Of a stretch of 64,000 nucleotides of DNA, positions 18,577 to 27,737 are shown piece after piece. The notes under the pieces were generated by a model, which saw nothing but the letters and a program-made list of their open reading frames with translations, was not told the origin of the DNA and did not search any database. Source of the DNA: Paenibacillus glycanilyticus. GTDB taxonomy: Bacteria > Bacillota > Bacilli > Paenibacillales > Paenibacillaceae. A program made the translations under genes and the position numbers. The stretch is from NCBI RefSeq assembly GCF_030161375.1, contig NZ_BSSQ01000012.1, positions 1 to 64,000 on the forward strand, given 5' to 3'. The stretch's first letter is position 1, and each line of letters begins with the position of its first letter.

Positions 18577-19888
18577 ACTGGACAGCTCCAAATATATCGA
18601 ACAGCTTCGACATCTGGATCCAGTCCGCGTTAACGGCAAAGTTACGCAGGTTATTGGTCTAACGGTTGAATCGGAAGGTCCCGACGCAAGCATTGGAGAT
18701 GTATGTCTAATCTATTCTTCAAAAGGCGCCAAGCCGATTAAAGCGGAAGTAGTAGGCTTCCGGGACAACAAAGTTATTCTTATGCCTCTGGGCGAATTGC
18801 ACGCGATCAGCCCGGGTTGCGATGTTGTCGGAACAGGCAAACCGTTGTCCGTTCAAGTTGGTTCGGAATTGCTAGGCAAGGTGCTAGACGGATTAGGCCA
18901 GCCCCTTGACGGTTCCTTTTTACCAAGCCGGATGCAGCATTACTCTACGCACAATGAGCCTAGCAATCCGCTTACGCGTCCTCGCGTGACGGAAACGCTT
19001 AGCATCGGCGTCCGTGCAATTGACGGACTGCTGACGGTAGGCAGAGGCCAACGCGTTGGTATCTTTGCAGGTTCTGGCGTTGGCAAAAGCACATTGCTAG
19101 GCATGATAGCCCGCAATACTTCTGCAGACGTCAATGTCATAGCATTGATTGGCGAACGAGGTCGCGAGGTGCTTGAGTTTATCGAGAAGGATCTGGGTCC
19201 CGAAGGACTTGCCCGCTCGGTTGTTATCGTTGCAACCTCTGATCAACCGGCTTTAATCCGGATCAAGGGAGCGCTAATTGCAACTTCCATCGCTGAATAT
19301 TTCCGCGACCGCGGACTTAACGTCATGCTGATGATGGATTCGGTTACCCGCTATGCCATGGCACAACGTGAGGTTGGACTAGCCATCGGCGAACCTCCCG
19401 CAACGAGAGGTTATACGCCTTCCGTGTTCGCTACGTTACCCAAACTGCTGGAACGGGCGGGGACAGGGCCATCAGGCTCGATTACCGCGTTTTATACCGT
19501 TCTCGTAGACGGGGATGACATGAACGAACCGATTGCCGACGCTGTTCGCGGCATACTGGACGGCCACATCGTTCTAAACAGGCAGCTGGCGAATAAAGGC
19601 CATTTCCCTGCGATTGACGTTTTGGCTTCGGTCAGCCGCGTCATGAAGGAAATCGTGACGGAAGAACAGCAGGATTCAGCGAATCAACTGAAGAGATTAC
19701 TCTCTGTTTATAGAGATTCGGAAGACTTGATCAATATAGGGGCGTACCAGAGGGGTACAAATGAAGAAATTGATAAAGCAATAGAAAATATTGATGCGAT
19801 TTATCAATTTACTCGGCAAAAAACGCATGAGAAGGTCAATTTGGCCGAAACGCAAGAACGATTACAGACGGAATTCCACGGGAGATGA
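18563..19888 (+). CDS. fliI: Flagellum-specific ATP synthase FliI
   Basis: Hexameric ATPase (441 residues) of the flagellar type III export apparatus, related to the F1 beta subunit. Walker A is FAGSGVGKST, Walker B is NVMLMMDSVTRYA, and the family motif GEPPATRGYTPSVFATLPKLLERAG is intact. The N-terminal beta-barrel begins LRHLDPVRVNGKVTQVIG. It overlaps fliH by 14 nt and precedes fliJ, giving the classic fliH-fliI-fliJ export module. Confidence 0.98.
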   Translation: MSGIKLDSSKYIEQLRHLDPVRVNGKVTQVIGLTVESEGPDASIGDVCLIYSSKGAKPIKAEVVGFRDNKVILMPLGELHAISPGCDVVGTGKPLSVQVGSELLGKVLDGLGQPLDGSFLPSRMQHYSTHNEPSNPLTRPRVTETLSIGVRAIDGLLTVGRGQRVGIFAGSGVGKSTLLGMIARNTSADVNVIALIGERGREVLEFIEKDLGPEGLARSVVIVATSDQPALIRIKGALIATSIAEYFRDRGLNVMLMMDSVTRYAMAQREVGLAIGEPPATRGYTPSVFATLPKLLERAGTGPSGSITAFYTVLVDGDDMNEPIADAVRGILDGHIVLNRQLANKGHFPAIDVLASVSRVMKEIVTEEQQDSANQLKRLLSVYRDSEDLINIGAYQRGTNEEIDKAIENIDAIYQFTRQKTHEKVNLAETQERLQTEFHGR

Positions 19889-19898
19889 CGACTGGTAA

Positions 19899-20348
19899 AT
19901 GGCAGCCTTTCGATACGCTTATCAAAAAATCGTAGATTTAAAGTCAAGCGAGAAGACACAAGCCGAATGGCAGCTTTCGTCCGCTATCGGTGTTTTGCAA
20001 GCGGAGGAATTAAGCCTATCGGAGCTTCGGACGAAGCGCTCGGAGTGGGAGAGCAAACAGCATGAGAGTTCTCATCAGGCGGTCTCGCTTGCTGAGCTTC
20101 AGCTGATGCAGCATTACCTCGAATATTTGGATTCCTGCATTGCCAGCAAACTTACGGATGTAAGGCAAGCTGAGCGGAAGGTTGAATCAAACCGGTCAAA
20201 CCTGGCGGACAGAATGAAGGACGAGAAGGTATGGCTGAAAGCGAAAGAGCATGCCAAAGATCGGTTCCGGCATGTAATGCAGATCAAGGAACAGAATGAA
20301 CTCGACGAAATGGCGACTGTCCGTTTCAAGGTATCCGTTCCATCATGA
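19899..20348 (+). CDS. fliJ: Flagellar export chaperone FliJ
   Basis: A 149-residue, highly charged coiled-coil protein in the fliJ position. FliJ is a gamma-subunit-like stalk that couples FliI to FlhA and recycles chaperones. Sequence conservation is low, as usual for the family; the identification rests on MAAFRYAYQKIVDLKSSEKTQAEW at the N-terminus, length, coiled-coil content and the location after fliI. Confidence 0.9.
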   Translation: MAAFRYAYQKIVDLKSSEKTQAEWQLSSAIGVLQAEELSLSELRTKRSEWESKQHESSHQAVSLAELQLMQHYLEYLDSCIASKLTDVRQAERKVESNRSNLADRMKDEKVWLKAKEHAKDRFRHVMQIKEQNELDEMATVRFKVSVPS

Positions 20349-20380
20349 TCTGCGGCGCAAGGTAAAGGGAGTGAATGAAT

Positions 20381-21289
20381 ATGGCGGATCTGGATTTAGA
20401 GGAGAAGCAGGGTTACAGCGGCTTCGAAAGATTAATGTTTTTTATGACGCCGATCTTGTTTACGATCGTCCTGCTTGGCGCGTTATATGTTCTGTTTAAT
20501 ACGGAAACCCGAAATCAAATGCTAGAGATCGGCAATTCAATTCCTTATTTGAAGGAAGTCCTTCCCGATGCGAAATCGGCGGACGAGCAAGCAAACGATA
20601 ACGAATTGAAATCTGCCAATATGAACAAAAAAATCGACGAACTCCAGGCACAGCTGCAAGAGAAGGAAGCTGAGCTTGCGGCAACGACACAGCTGAAGAC
20701 CACGCAAGAACAGGAGCTAAAAAGCAAACAAGACGAGATCGATACGCTAAAGGCTGCCAATGCAGCGAAAACTGCCGATGATGCGGCTTATACCGCAAAG
20801 ATTCAAGAGCTTGCCGGGATGTACAGTAAAATTACGCCCAGCAAGGCCGCTCCAATCTTGCAAAGCATGACATTAGATGAAATGGTGCTTGTTCTTGATT
20901 CAATGAGACCGGATGACCGGGTTAGGATCTTGGAGAAGATGAATCCTCAAACGGCGGCTGATGCCACCTTGAAGCTCAAAGACACGGTAACGGCGAAGGA
21001 TAGACAGATTGCTGCGCTTCAGTCCCAGCTTAAGGCAGCAAAGCCGGCGGCTACAAATCAGCCATCTTCGCAGCTTAACAACAATCAGCTCAGCGCAACC
21101 TTTGCATCCATGGATGCAAAAAGCGCGGGAGAGCTTCTGATTAAGATGTCGGATATTAGCCCTAGCAAAGTCCTGCGGATTCTAAATACCGTGGATGACG
21201 CTTCGCGCTCGGCCATTCTGGCAGAAATGTCGGGCATTAACGAAACGATTACCGCCCAGCTAATGTCGAAGCTGATGGCTGGCAAATAA
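20381..21289 (+). CDS. ylxF: YlxF/MotE-family membrane coiled-coil protein
   Basis: About 302 residues. One transmembrane segment (near residues 22-43) is followed by a long coiled coil (about 60-140), then an MgtE-N-like domain (YSKITPSKAAPILQSM, RPDDRVRILEKM). B. subtilis has YlxF here; the family is called MotE in alphaproteobacteria, where it chaperones MotC. Two short MgtE-N-like repeats are visible (PSKAAPILQSM and PSKVLRILN). ATG 20381 has better SD spacing (AAAGGGAG) than the in-frame ATG at 20375. It does not look like a Mg transporter; only the small soluble domain is shared. Confidence 0.85.
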   Translation: MADLDLEEKQGYSGFERLMFFMTPILFTIVLLGALYVLFNTETRNQMLEIGNSIPYLKEVLPDAKSADEQANDNELKSANMNKKIDELQAQLQEKEAELAATTQLKTTQEQELKSKQDEIDTLKAANAAKTADDAAYTAKIQELAGMYSKITPSKAAPILQSMTLDEMVLVLDSMRPDDRVRILEKMNPQTAADATLKLKDTVTAKDRQIAALQSQLKAAKPAATNQPSSQLNNNQLSATFASMDAKSAGELLIKMSDISPSKVLRILNTVDDASRSAILAEMSGINETITAQLMSKLMAGK

Positions 21290-21310
21290 CAGAGAGGAGG
21301 TGAATCATAA

Positions 21311-22765
21311 ATGGAGATGACCATCCCTCAAGTCGCTTCACCAGCTCCGGCTGCTTCTGCATCAACAGGGGCACAAGCCAAAACGAGCAACAGCGACAAG
21401 TTTCAGAAGACGCTTTCCGCCCAAATGAAAAGCGATAAAACGTCTTCCGATAAAAAAGACGCTACAACAGCCGCTTCTACGGCTAAACCTGCTGACCAAA
21501 CGCCGGTCTCGACAGAACAAGGGACTGGAGAAGCTAAAGCGGCTGTAGCCGATCAGGTGCCGGCTAACGATGCATCGGCTGAAGCCGGCAGCGTAGCTAC
21601 TGATCCTGACGCATTAACGGATGCGGCTGCAAGTCTGATGGATATTATCGATCAGATGTTAGCCGATTTGGAAAAGATCAAATCGGATAACGCGGACGCC
21701 GCGGCAGATGAACAAACCCAGGATATGCAAGAGTTATCCTCTATGCTCGATCAGCTGCAAGCTCTGCTTGCCTTGCTCGGAATTCCGGTAGCTGCCGGGC
21801 AGCAGACGCAGGCAAATCCATGGAGCAACGAGGATGCGATAGGTACTGCCAATCCAAGCGATCAAATGTCGGCATTAGTAAGCAAAGTCCAGGATTCCTT
21901 GCTTCAGCTGCAAACGGCGATGCAAGAGGGGACCATGAAGCAAATCGGCCTTCAGGAACCGATGACGTTAATCGGTCAACAGCTGCAAGCCCTTCAGCAA
22001 TTTGTTGCAAAGCACAAAGAGACGAACGTGCGGTTGGAACAGCAGAAGACATCGGGCGATAAGGCACCTGATATTACGGTAACGACTACTGCTCCGGCGG
22101 TATCCGTTCATTTGCAACGTTTGAGTGAGAAAGCGGTACATCCGGCAACGCTTGCGGCACAAGCTTCGCAGCAAGCCACGCAGGAGGAAGCCGAAGTTTC
22201 ACCGGAGACTAGCGAACAAACAGCGCCAACCAATGCCGGTCCAACATTCACGGAAGTATTCCGTCAGACAGGACCGCAAGTGGCGAAGCTTGCTCCAACG
22301 GTACAAGCTAATGTTCCGGTTAGCGAGTTTGCCGACAACATGAAAGATTTTATTCAGAAGCTGGATATCAAGCATGGCAACGGTATTTCAGAGGCGGTTA
22401 TTCAGTTATTCCCGAAAGAACTCGGGCAGGTTGATGTCCGCATCTCGATGCATAACGGTCAACTGACCGCGATGTTCCACGCGGATAACGCGAATGCCAA
22501 AGATGCTCTGGACAATCAGATGGCGCAACTTAGAGTAGCGCTGCAACAGCAAGGCTTGTCCGTCGATAAGCTGGAAGTTACCTACAGCCAGACGGCGGCC
22601 CAGTTGTCCAATGGCCAGCATGGCCAAGGTACCGGACAACAAGCGTTTTCCCAATCCAACAAATCCAAGGGCGATGGACTGCAGGAGGAATTTGAGTCTG
22701 ATATTGCCGAGCAGCAGGCGATTCAAGATTTAGGTTACGGACGTGCTGTTAACACAACAGCCTAA
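21311..22765 (+). CDS. fliK: Flagellar hook-length control protein FliK
   Basis: FliK (484 residues) measures hook length and switches export specificity by touching FlhB. The N-terminal two thirds are Ala/Gln/Thr/Asp-rich and disordered-looking. The C-terminal Flg_hook domain (about residues 360-430) shows VIQLFPKELGQVDVRISMHNGQLTAMFHAD followed by LDNQMAQLRVALQQQGL. SD GAGGAGGTG is well placed. A second protein with a related C-terminal domain is encoded at the left end of the window. Confidence 0.94.
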   Translation: MEMTIPQVASPAPAASASTGAQAKTSNSDKFQKTLSAQMKSDKTSSDKKDATTAASTAKPADQTPVSTEQGTGEAKAAVADQVPANDASAEAGSVATDPDALTDAAASLMDIIDQMLADLEKIKSDNADAAADEQTQDMQELSSMLDQLQALLALLGIPVAAGQQTQANPWSNEDAIGTANPSDQMSALVSKVQDSLLQLQTAMQEGTMKQIGLQEPMTLIGQQLQALQQFVAKHKETNVRLEQQKTSGDKAPDITVTTTAPAVSVHLQRLSEKAVHPATLAAQASQQATQEEAEVSPETSEQTAPTNAGPTFTEVFRQTGPQVAKLAPTVQANVPVSEFADNMKDFIQKLDIKHGNGISEAVIQLFPKELGQVDVRISMHNGQLTAMFHADNANAKDALDNQMAQLRVALQQQGLSVDKLEVTYSQTAAQLSNGQHGQGTGQQAFSQSNKSKGDGLQEEFESDIAEQQAIQDLGYGRAVNTTA

Positions 22766-22810
22766 TCGAATGCTCCATAATCAATTCGCTTATAGGATGG
22801 AGGTGAGTTA

Positions 22811-23368
22811 ATGACAACAGTATCCTCGAAAGTCATGTGGCCGAACTACAGCACTTCAAACGTAAAGGCTGCTGGGAAGGATACCGATAACAATGCGCTT
22901 GGCAAGGATGCTTTTCTACAATTGCTAGTGACGCAGCTCAAGAATCAGGATCCGCTCCAGCCACAGGATAACGCGGCGTTTATTACCCAGATGGCGCAGT
23001 TTACTTCCGTTGAACAGTTGATGAATATGTCGGATCAGTTATCTTTGCTGAACCAGAACTTGGGGACAGCGTCCTCAATCATCGGCAAGACGATATCCTG
23101 GTATGAGCTGGATGACAAAGGAAATACAAACCTTCTGTATGATGTTGTCTCTTCAATCGTTTCTCAGGACGGTACGCTGTATGCCAAGTTTGATGATAAC
23201 ACGATGATTAAATTAAGCGATGTCGTAACCGTATCGGATAAAGCTCCTGCAGCTAATCAGCCTGATGGCAGCGATGACACGGAAGAGGATGCCGCAGCTG
23301 ATGAATCTACCGATGCAACGGGCCAGACAGATTCGAGCCAGTCCGGGCAGGAAGATGGTTCCGTATGA
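22811..23368 (+). CDS. flgD: Flagellar hook assembly scaffold FlgD
   Basis: Hook-capping protein (185 residues). The conserved N-terminal part is clear: LGKDAFLQLLVTQLKNQDPLQP followed by FITQMAQFTSVEQLMNM. The C-terminal beta domain is short and ends in an Asp/Glu/Ser/Gly-rich tail, as in Bacillus YlxG/FlgD. SD ATGGAGGTGA precedes the ATG. It overlaps the next gene by 4 nt (ATGA). Confidence 0.95.
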   Translation: MTTVSSKVMWPNYSTSNVKAAGKDTDNNALGKDAFLQLLVTQLKNQDPLQPQDNAAFITQMAQFTSVEQLMNMSDQLSLLNQNLGTASSIIGKTISWYELDDKGNTNLLYDVVSSIVSQDGTLYAKFDDNTMIKLSDVVTVSDKAPAANQPDGSDDTEEDAAADESTDATGQTDSSQSGQEDGSV

Positions 23369-23742
23369 GTGACGGAATGAAAATCAGCCATCTGTTTCCT
23401 GTTGGAGCCCCGCCGCTGGCTGCAGGCGCGAAGAACAATCCTAAGCCGCAGCAAACGGGCGGATTCAAGGACATGCTTGATGCCAAGGTGCTTAAGTTTA
23501 GCCAGCACGCGGAAGTGCGGATGAAGCAGCGAGGTATTCAGCTTCAGCCTGAGTCGCTTACGAAGATCATGAATGCGGTTGACGAAGCGGAGTCCAAAGG
23601 GGCAAAAGATTCGTTGATCGTAATGAAAGATATAGCGATGATTGTCAATGTGCCAAGCCGCACAGTGGTAACCGCTATGGACGGCAAGCAAATGCAGAGT
23701 AATGTATTTACGAATATCGACAGTGCGGTGATCTTAAGCTAG
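23365..23742 (+). CDS. Flagellar operon protein, TIGR02530 family
   Basis: A 125-residue protein of the conserved but functionally uncharacterised family found next to flgD/flgE in Firmicutes (TIGR02530, flg_new). Signature segments are LKFSQHAEVRMKQRGI, then VDEAESKGAKDSLIVM and the end VFTNIDSAVIL. It has no signal peptide or membrane segment. The start overlaps the flgD stop by 4 nt. A chaperone or assembly role around the hook is possible from context; no function is established. Confidence 0.85.
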   Translation: MSDGMKISHLFPVGAPPLAAGAKNNPKPQQTGGFKDMLDAKVLKFSQHAEVRMKQRGIQLQPESLTKIMNAVDEAESKGAKDSLIVMKDIAMIVNVPSRTVVTAMDGKQMQSNVFTNIDSAVILS

Positions 23743-23850
23743 GGCTGGACCTATAAGGAGGCCCTTTGGCTGTGGACCGACTGAAGCAGCCAAGTTCACT
23801 GCCAATAATGGCCATTATGGTGATCATTCATTTTAGGAGGAGTTACATAA
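23743..23850 (+). other. flgE upstream gap with a palindrome
   Basis: A 108-nt gap, unusually long for this operon. It contains a perfect 14-bp palindrome ATAATGGCCATTAT at 23805-23818, centred 39 nt before the flgE start, and the flgE SD AGGAGG. No gene or clear promoter boxes were found. The palindrome has no loop and looks more like a DNA-binding site than an RNA hairpin. Confidence 0.4.
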
Positions 23851-24663
23851 ATGCTTAGATCCATGTATTCCGGAGTATCGGGTATGCGCGGTTTTCAAAC
23901 GAAGCTTGACGTCATCGGCAATAATATCGCAAACGTAAATACAGTAGGCTTCAAAGGCGGACGCGTCATGTTCAGCGATATTTTGAGCCAGACGACATCC
24001 GGGGTTACCGCTTCGGTTGAAGGAGAGCAGGGCGGCGTTAATGCGAAGCAGATCGGTCTTGGCGTTACGATTGCCTCCATTGATACCATCCATACGCCAG
24101 GCAGCGCGATGACAACCAACGTGCCAACGGACCTTCGGATTGACGGCGACGGATTTTTCGCCGTATCGGCCGGTGACGGAGCGCCAACTTATTTGACACG
24201 CGCCGGGAATTTTACGTTGGATGCGAACAGACAGCTTGTAAATGCCGACGGCATGTTCGTCCTCTCTTCTGACGGTGAACCGATTCAACTAGGCGAGGAC
24301 GTTACATCGTTCTCGATCGGACAAGACGGATCGATTCTAGCCGTAACTGCGGATGGAACTGAAGCTGTCGCACAGCTTGGCGTGGTTAAAGTTGTTAATC
24401 CAAGCGGTCTTGAAAAAGTAGGCGGCAACTTATATCAAGTTACGGCAAATGCCAATCCGGACGGGGCGTTCGAGTATGCAACAGCGGATGATCCCGAGCT
24501 TGGCACAGGCGCGATCATTGCCGGTCAGCTGGAGATGTCAAACGTTGACCTTACGAATGAATTTACCGAGATGATCGTGGCGCAACGCGGCTTCCAAGCG
24601 AATTCCCGCATCATCACGACATCCGATGAGATTTTGCAAGAGGTTGTTAACCTGAAGCGTTAA
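23851..24663 (+). CDS. flgE: Flagellar hook protein FlgE
   Basis: A 270-residue hook protein of the short Bacillus type. It begins MLRSMYSGVSGMRGFQTKLD, has the rod/hook signature IGNNIANVNTVGFK, and ends with MSNVDLTNEFTEMIVAQRGF and SDEILQEVVNLKR. Distal-rod FlgG proteins share this architecture and length, and automatic annotation may call it FlgG. Position between flgD and swrD, and similarity to B. subtilis FlgE, favour the hook protein. SD AGGAGGAG precedes the ATG. Confidence 0.9.
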   Translation: MLRSMYSGVSGMRGFQTKLDVIGNNIANVNTVGFKGGRVMFSDILSQTTSGVTASVEGEQGGVNAKQIGLGVTIASIDTIHTPGSAMTTNVPTDLRIDGDGFFAVSAGDGAPTYLTRAGNFTLDANRQLVNADGMFVLSSDGEPIQLGEDVTSFSIGQDGSILAVTADGTEAVAQLGVVKVVNPSGLEKVGGNLYQVTANANPDGAFEYATADDPELGTGAIIAGQLEMSNVDLTNEFTEMIVAQRGFQANSRIITTSDEILQEVVNLKR

Positions 24664-24696
24664 TCGCTTAGGCATTAGCTATCGGTCATGACTGAA

Positions 24697-24715
24697 GGGG
24701 GCTGCATAAGCCCCC
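24697..24715 (+). other. GC-rich intercistronic hairpin between flgE and swrD
   Basis: GGGGGCT (24697-24703) pairs with AGCCCCC (24709-24715) over a 5-nt loop. No T-run follows, so it is not an intrinsic terminator. It could stabilise the flgE end of the transcript or mark a processing site; this is inferred. Confidence 0.5.
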
Positions 24716-24737
24716 GGATCAGCAAGGGGGGGAGCTT

Positions 24738-24959
24738 ATGATTACCGTTACTCGATTGAATGGTTCAGAACTTATGATTAATGCTCTTCTAATCGAATTA
24801 ATAGAAGAAACGCCGGATACGATCGTTACGCTTACAACGGGCAAGAAAGTGATCGTTAAAGAAAGCGCGTCCGAGCTTAAGCAGCTTATTCAGAGTTATA
24901 TTCGTTCAATCGGCGTTCTAGCAGCGACCCAGAAGATCGAACAAACGGAGGGTCCATAG
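24738..24959 (+). CDS. swrD: SwrD/FlbD-family protein
   Basis: A 73-residue FlbD-family protein, named SwrD (YlzI) in B. subtilis, where it is needed for full swarming motor power. The family core is MITVTRLNGSELMINALLIE followed by TTGKKVIVKES. It sits between flgE and fliL, the standard place. The stop is 2 nt before the fliL start, implying coupling. Confidence 0.92.
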   Translation: MITVTRLNGSELMINALLIELIEETPDTIVTLTTGKKVIVKESASELKQLIQSYIRSIGVLAATQKIEQTEGP

Positions 24960-24961
24960 AG

Positions 24962-25432
24962 ATGAAAAAAATGTTGCCTTGGTTAGTCACGACATTACTC
25001 GCAATAACGCTGATTGCTATCGTATCGATTATTTTGTACAAATCTTTCTTTAATGAAACGGATGGTACCGAGGATCCGGCCAAAGCGCCTGTTGCCGTTA
25101 AGCAGCTGAGTGCGGATGAACTGGTATCGGTCACCTCTGAACTGAAAGATTTCAAACGCAATTTGAAAGATTCCGATTATGTAGTAGTCATGAGCTTTGC
25201 GTTCCAGCTGGACAGCAAGAAAACGAAAGAAGAATTCGACAAGCTGCTCGAGATTGAGGTTAAGCCCATTATCAACCGCACGGTTGCCGATTTGACGGCT
25301 TCAGACCTTAACGGCTCGCAAGGCGAAGATATGCTGGAGTCGAAGCTTCTCAACTTGATTAATCCGATCCTTCCAGAAGGCAAAAAGCTGGTAAAGGTAG
25401 AAATCACGAATTTTATAATGCAGCAGTTATAA
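24962..25432 (+). CDS. fliL: Flagellar basal-body-associated protein FliL
   Basis: A single-pass membrane protein (156 residues) that surrounds and stabilises the stator. The N-terminal membrane helix (about residues 4-27, LPWLVTTLLAITLIAIVSIIL) is followed by a periplasmic-facing stomatin-like domain with LDSKKTKEEFDKL and the C-terminal KLVKVEITNFIMQ. SD GGAGGG overlaps the swrD end. Confidence 0.93.
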   Translation: MKKMLPWLVTTLLAITLIAIVSIILYKSFFNETDGTEDPAKAPVAVKQLSADELVSVTSELKDFKRNLKDSDYVVVMSFAFQLDSKKTKEEFDKLLEIEVKPIINRTVADLTASDLNGSQGEDMLESKLLNLINPILPEGKKLVKVEITNFIMQQL

Positions 25433-25468
25433 GCTTTTTGCCGACATTCCTAGAAGGGGGTGAGAGAA

Positions 25469-26470
25469 TTGGTTGATGTTTTATCGCAAAATGAGATAGA
25501 CGCGCTTCTGGCCGCATTATCGTCAGGTGAGATGGATGCGGACGAATTGAAAAAAGAAGAAGTTACGCGAAAAGTACGAGTCTACGATTTCAAGCGCGCT
25601 ACTCGCTTCTCGAAGGATCACATAAGAAGCTTAACCCGCATTCACGAAAACTTCGCGCGATATTTGACAACCTATTTCTCAGCGCAGCTTCGTACATTCG
25701 TTCAGATTAATGTCGTGCAGGTCGAGCAGTTGCCTTACGATGAGTTTATCCGCTCGATTCCTAAGATGACGATATTGAATATATTCGAAGCGGAGCCGCT
25801 GGAAGGACGAATGGTGCTCGAGGTTCATCCGAACGTTGCATATGCGATGCTCGACCGCATGCTTGGCGGGCAAGGGACTGCGCCTACCAAGATCAACAAC
25901 ATGACCGAGATTGAAACGATTATTTTGGAACGGATCTTTGCGAGAGCTTTTGAGAGCCTGCAGGAAGCGTGGAAGACGATTATCGATATCTCTCCTCGCC
26001 TTGAAGCGATGGAGACAAATCCACAGTTCATGCAGATTGTTTCTCCAAACGAGACGATTGCCTTGATCTCGCTCAGCACCAAGATTGGCGATACGACGGG
26101 GATGATCAATCTATGTATTCCGCATGTCGTTATTGAACCGGTTATGCCGCGCTTGTCTGCTCATCACTGGTTTGTTTCCCAGAAAAAAGAGCGCATTCCA
26201 GAGGAAGTCGAAATGCTGGAGCAACGCGTAACCAAAGCGAAGCTTCCGATCGTTGCCGAGCTTGGCGAGTCGGTCATTACGATCAAAGAGTTTCTTGGAC
26301 TCGCAGTTGGCGATGTCATTTCGTTAAACAAACCGATAGATGACGGTCTTCGCATTAAGGTTGGCGAGAAGCTGAAATTTATCGGAAGCCCGGGCTCCGT
26401 TAAGGATCGGATAGCCGTACAAGTGGATCAAGTTGTCAGCGAAGGAGCGGAAGAAGAAAATGACGAGTAA
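25469..26470 (+). CDS. fliM: Flagellar motor switch protein FliM
   Basis: C-ring switch protein (333 residues). The N-terminal CheY-P-binding peptide is MVDVLSQNEIDALLAAL; the middle CheC-like domain and the C-terminal SpoA domain (LPIVAELGESVITIKEFL) follow. The frame opens at GTG 25460, which overlaps the SD GGGGGTG. TTG at 25469 has correct spacing and gives the family N-terminus. It overlaps fliY by 11 nt, fitting stoichiometric C-ring synthesis. Confidence 0.96.
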   Translation: MVDVLSQNEIDALLAALSSGEMDADELKKEEVTRKVRVYDFKRATRFSKDHIRSLTRIHENFARYLTTYFSAQLRTFVQINVVQVEQLPYDEFIRSIPKMTILNIFEAEPLEGRMVLEVHPNVAYAMLDRMLGGQGTAPTKINNMTEIETIILERIFARAFESLQEAWKTIIDISPRLEAMETNPQFMQIVSPNETIALISLSTKIGDTTGMINLCIPHVVIEPVMPRLSAHHWFVSQKKERIPEEVEMLEQRVTKAKLPIVAELGESVITIKEFLGLAVGDVISLNKPIDDGLRIKVGEKLKFIGSPGSVKDRIAVQVDQVVSEGAEEENDE

Positions 26471-27716
26471 AGATTATTTATCGCAAGAGGAAATTGACGC
26501 GTTGCTTAATCAGACAGCCGGCGAGCTCGCATCTGTACAATCGCAAACTTCTGAATATCAATTGTCGGACTTTCTGTCTTCGATCGAACAGGATGCTTTA
26601 GGCGAAATAGGCAATATCACATTTGGCAGCGCGGCGACGGCGTTATCAACTTTGCTTGGCAAAAAAGTCGACATTACAACGCCAAAGGTTACCTTTATCA
26701 AACGCGATGAACTGGCTAATGAATTTCCGAAACCGCATGTAGCCGTAAGCGTGCAATACGTAGACGGCTTCCAGGGCATCAATTCCCTCGTCATCAAAAC
26801 GAAGGACGCTCAAGTTATTGCTGATCTCATGCTGGGCGGAGAAGGCGACGTAACGCTGCAGGAGCTGAATGAAATTCATATTAGCGCCGTGCAGGAAGCC
26901 ATGAACCAAATGATGGGCTCGTCCGCAACGTCCATGTCGACGATTTTTAACCGTTTTGTAAACATCTCGCCTCCGGGCATTGATATTCTGGATGTCGACA
27001 GCGGCGGCGGAATGGCTCAGCTTCCTCCGGAAGACGTCTTTATTAAAATTTCGTTCCGCCTCATGATCGGCGAGCTAATCGATTCAACGATTATGCAGCT
27101 CATTCCGGTACCATTCGCGAAGCAAATGGTAGCAACGCTTATGGGAGAAGTAGAAAGCGAGATTGCGGCACCAGAGGCCGTGCAAGCGACTGCACCCCCA
27201 GCTGCGCCAGCAGCGGTTGCTCAAGCAACTGCAACGGCTCCACAAGCGGCGTATCAGGACCCGTATCAAGCAGCTCCCGCGGCAGCGGCATCGCAGTATA
27301 ATCAGCCTTATAATCCTTATCAGCAAAGCGCAGGATTTGATTTCCCGATGCAGCCACAGGGACCTCAGACCTATGGAAATCCGACAAGCCGGAATGTGAA
27401 TGTGCAACCTGTTCAATTCGCTAACTTTAATCAAGCGCCGTATGTGCATACAGATGAAACAAACCTCAATTTACTTCTCGACATACCGCTTAAAGTTACC
27501 GTAGAATTAGGAAGGACCCAAAAGCAAATTAAGGATATTCTGGAATTGTCCCAAGGCTCCATTATTGAGCTGGACAAGCTTGCAGGCGAACCTGTAGACA
27601 TCTTGGTGAACAACAAGCTGATCGCGAAAGGCGAGGTAGTTGTTATCGACGAGAACTTCGGGGTGCGCGTAACAGATATCGTAAGCCAGTGGGACCGAAT
27701 TCAAAAATTGCAATAA
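26460..27716 (+). CDS. fliY: Flagellar switch phosphatase FliY (FliN fusion)
   Basis: A 418-residue switch protein combining three parts. The N-terminus YLSQEEIDALLNQ binds CheY-P. A CheC-like phosphatase domain has two active-site helices (ALGEIGNITFGSAATALS and AVQEAMNQMMGSSATSMS). The C-terminal FliN-like SpoA domain reads NLLLDIPLKVTVELGRTQ. A Pro/Gln/Ala/Tyr-rich linker of about 100 residues (DNA about 27165-27435) joins them. The open frame extends to 26433, but ATG 26460, within the end of fliM, gives the right N-terminus. It removes phosphate from CheY-P at the motor. Confidence 0.95.
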   Translation: MTSKDYLSQEEIDALLNQTAGELASVQSQTSEYQLSDFLSSIEQDALGEIGNITFGSAATALSTLLGKKVDITTPKVTFIKRDELANEFPKPHVAVSVQYVDGFQGINSLVIKTKDAQVIADLMLGGEGDVTLQELNEIHISAVQEAMNQMMGSSATSMSTIFNRFVNISPPGIDILDVDSGGGMAQLPPEDVFIKISFRLMIGELIDSTIMQLIPVPFAKQMVATLMGEVESEIAAPEAVQATAPPAAPAAVAQATATAPQAAYQDPYQAAPAAAASQYNQPYNPYQQSAGFDFPMQPQGPQTYGNPTSRNVNVQPVQFANFNQAPYVHTDETNLNLLLDIPLKVTVELGRTQKQIKDILELSQGSIIELDKLAGEPVDILVNNKLIAKGEVVVIDENFGVRVTDIVSQWDRIQKLQ

Positions 27717-27737
27717 TACTCTAGGAGGAAAAAGAAG

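Noticed and set aside
20381..21289. Calling the MgtE-N-domain protein a magnesium transporter
   Set aside because: There is a single membrane helix and no channel domain; it fits the YlxF/MotE flagellar family.
23851..24663. Calling the 270-residue hook-type protein FlgG
   Set aside because: Short hook and distal-rod proteins are alike, but location after flgD and before swrD/fliL and resemblance to B. subtilis FlgE favour the hook protein.
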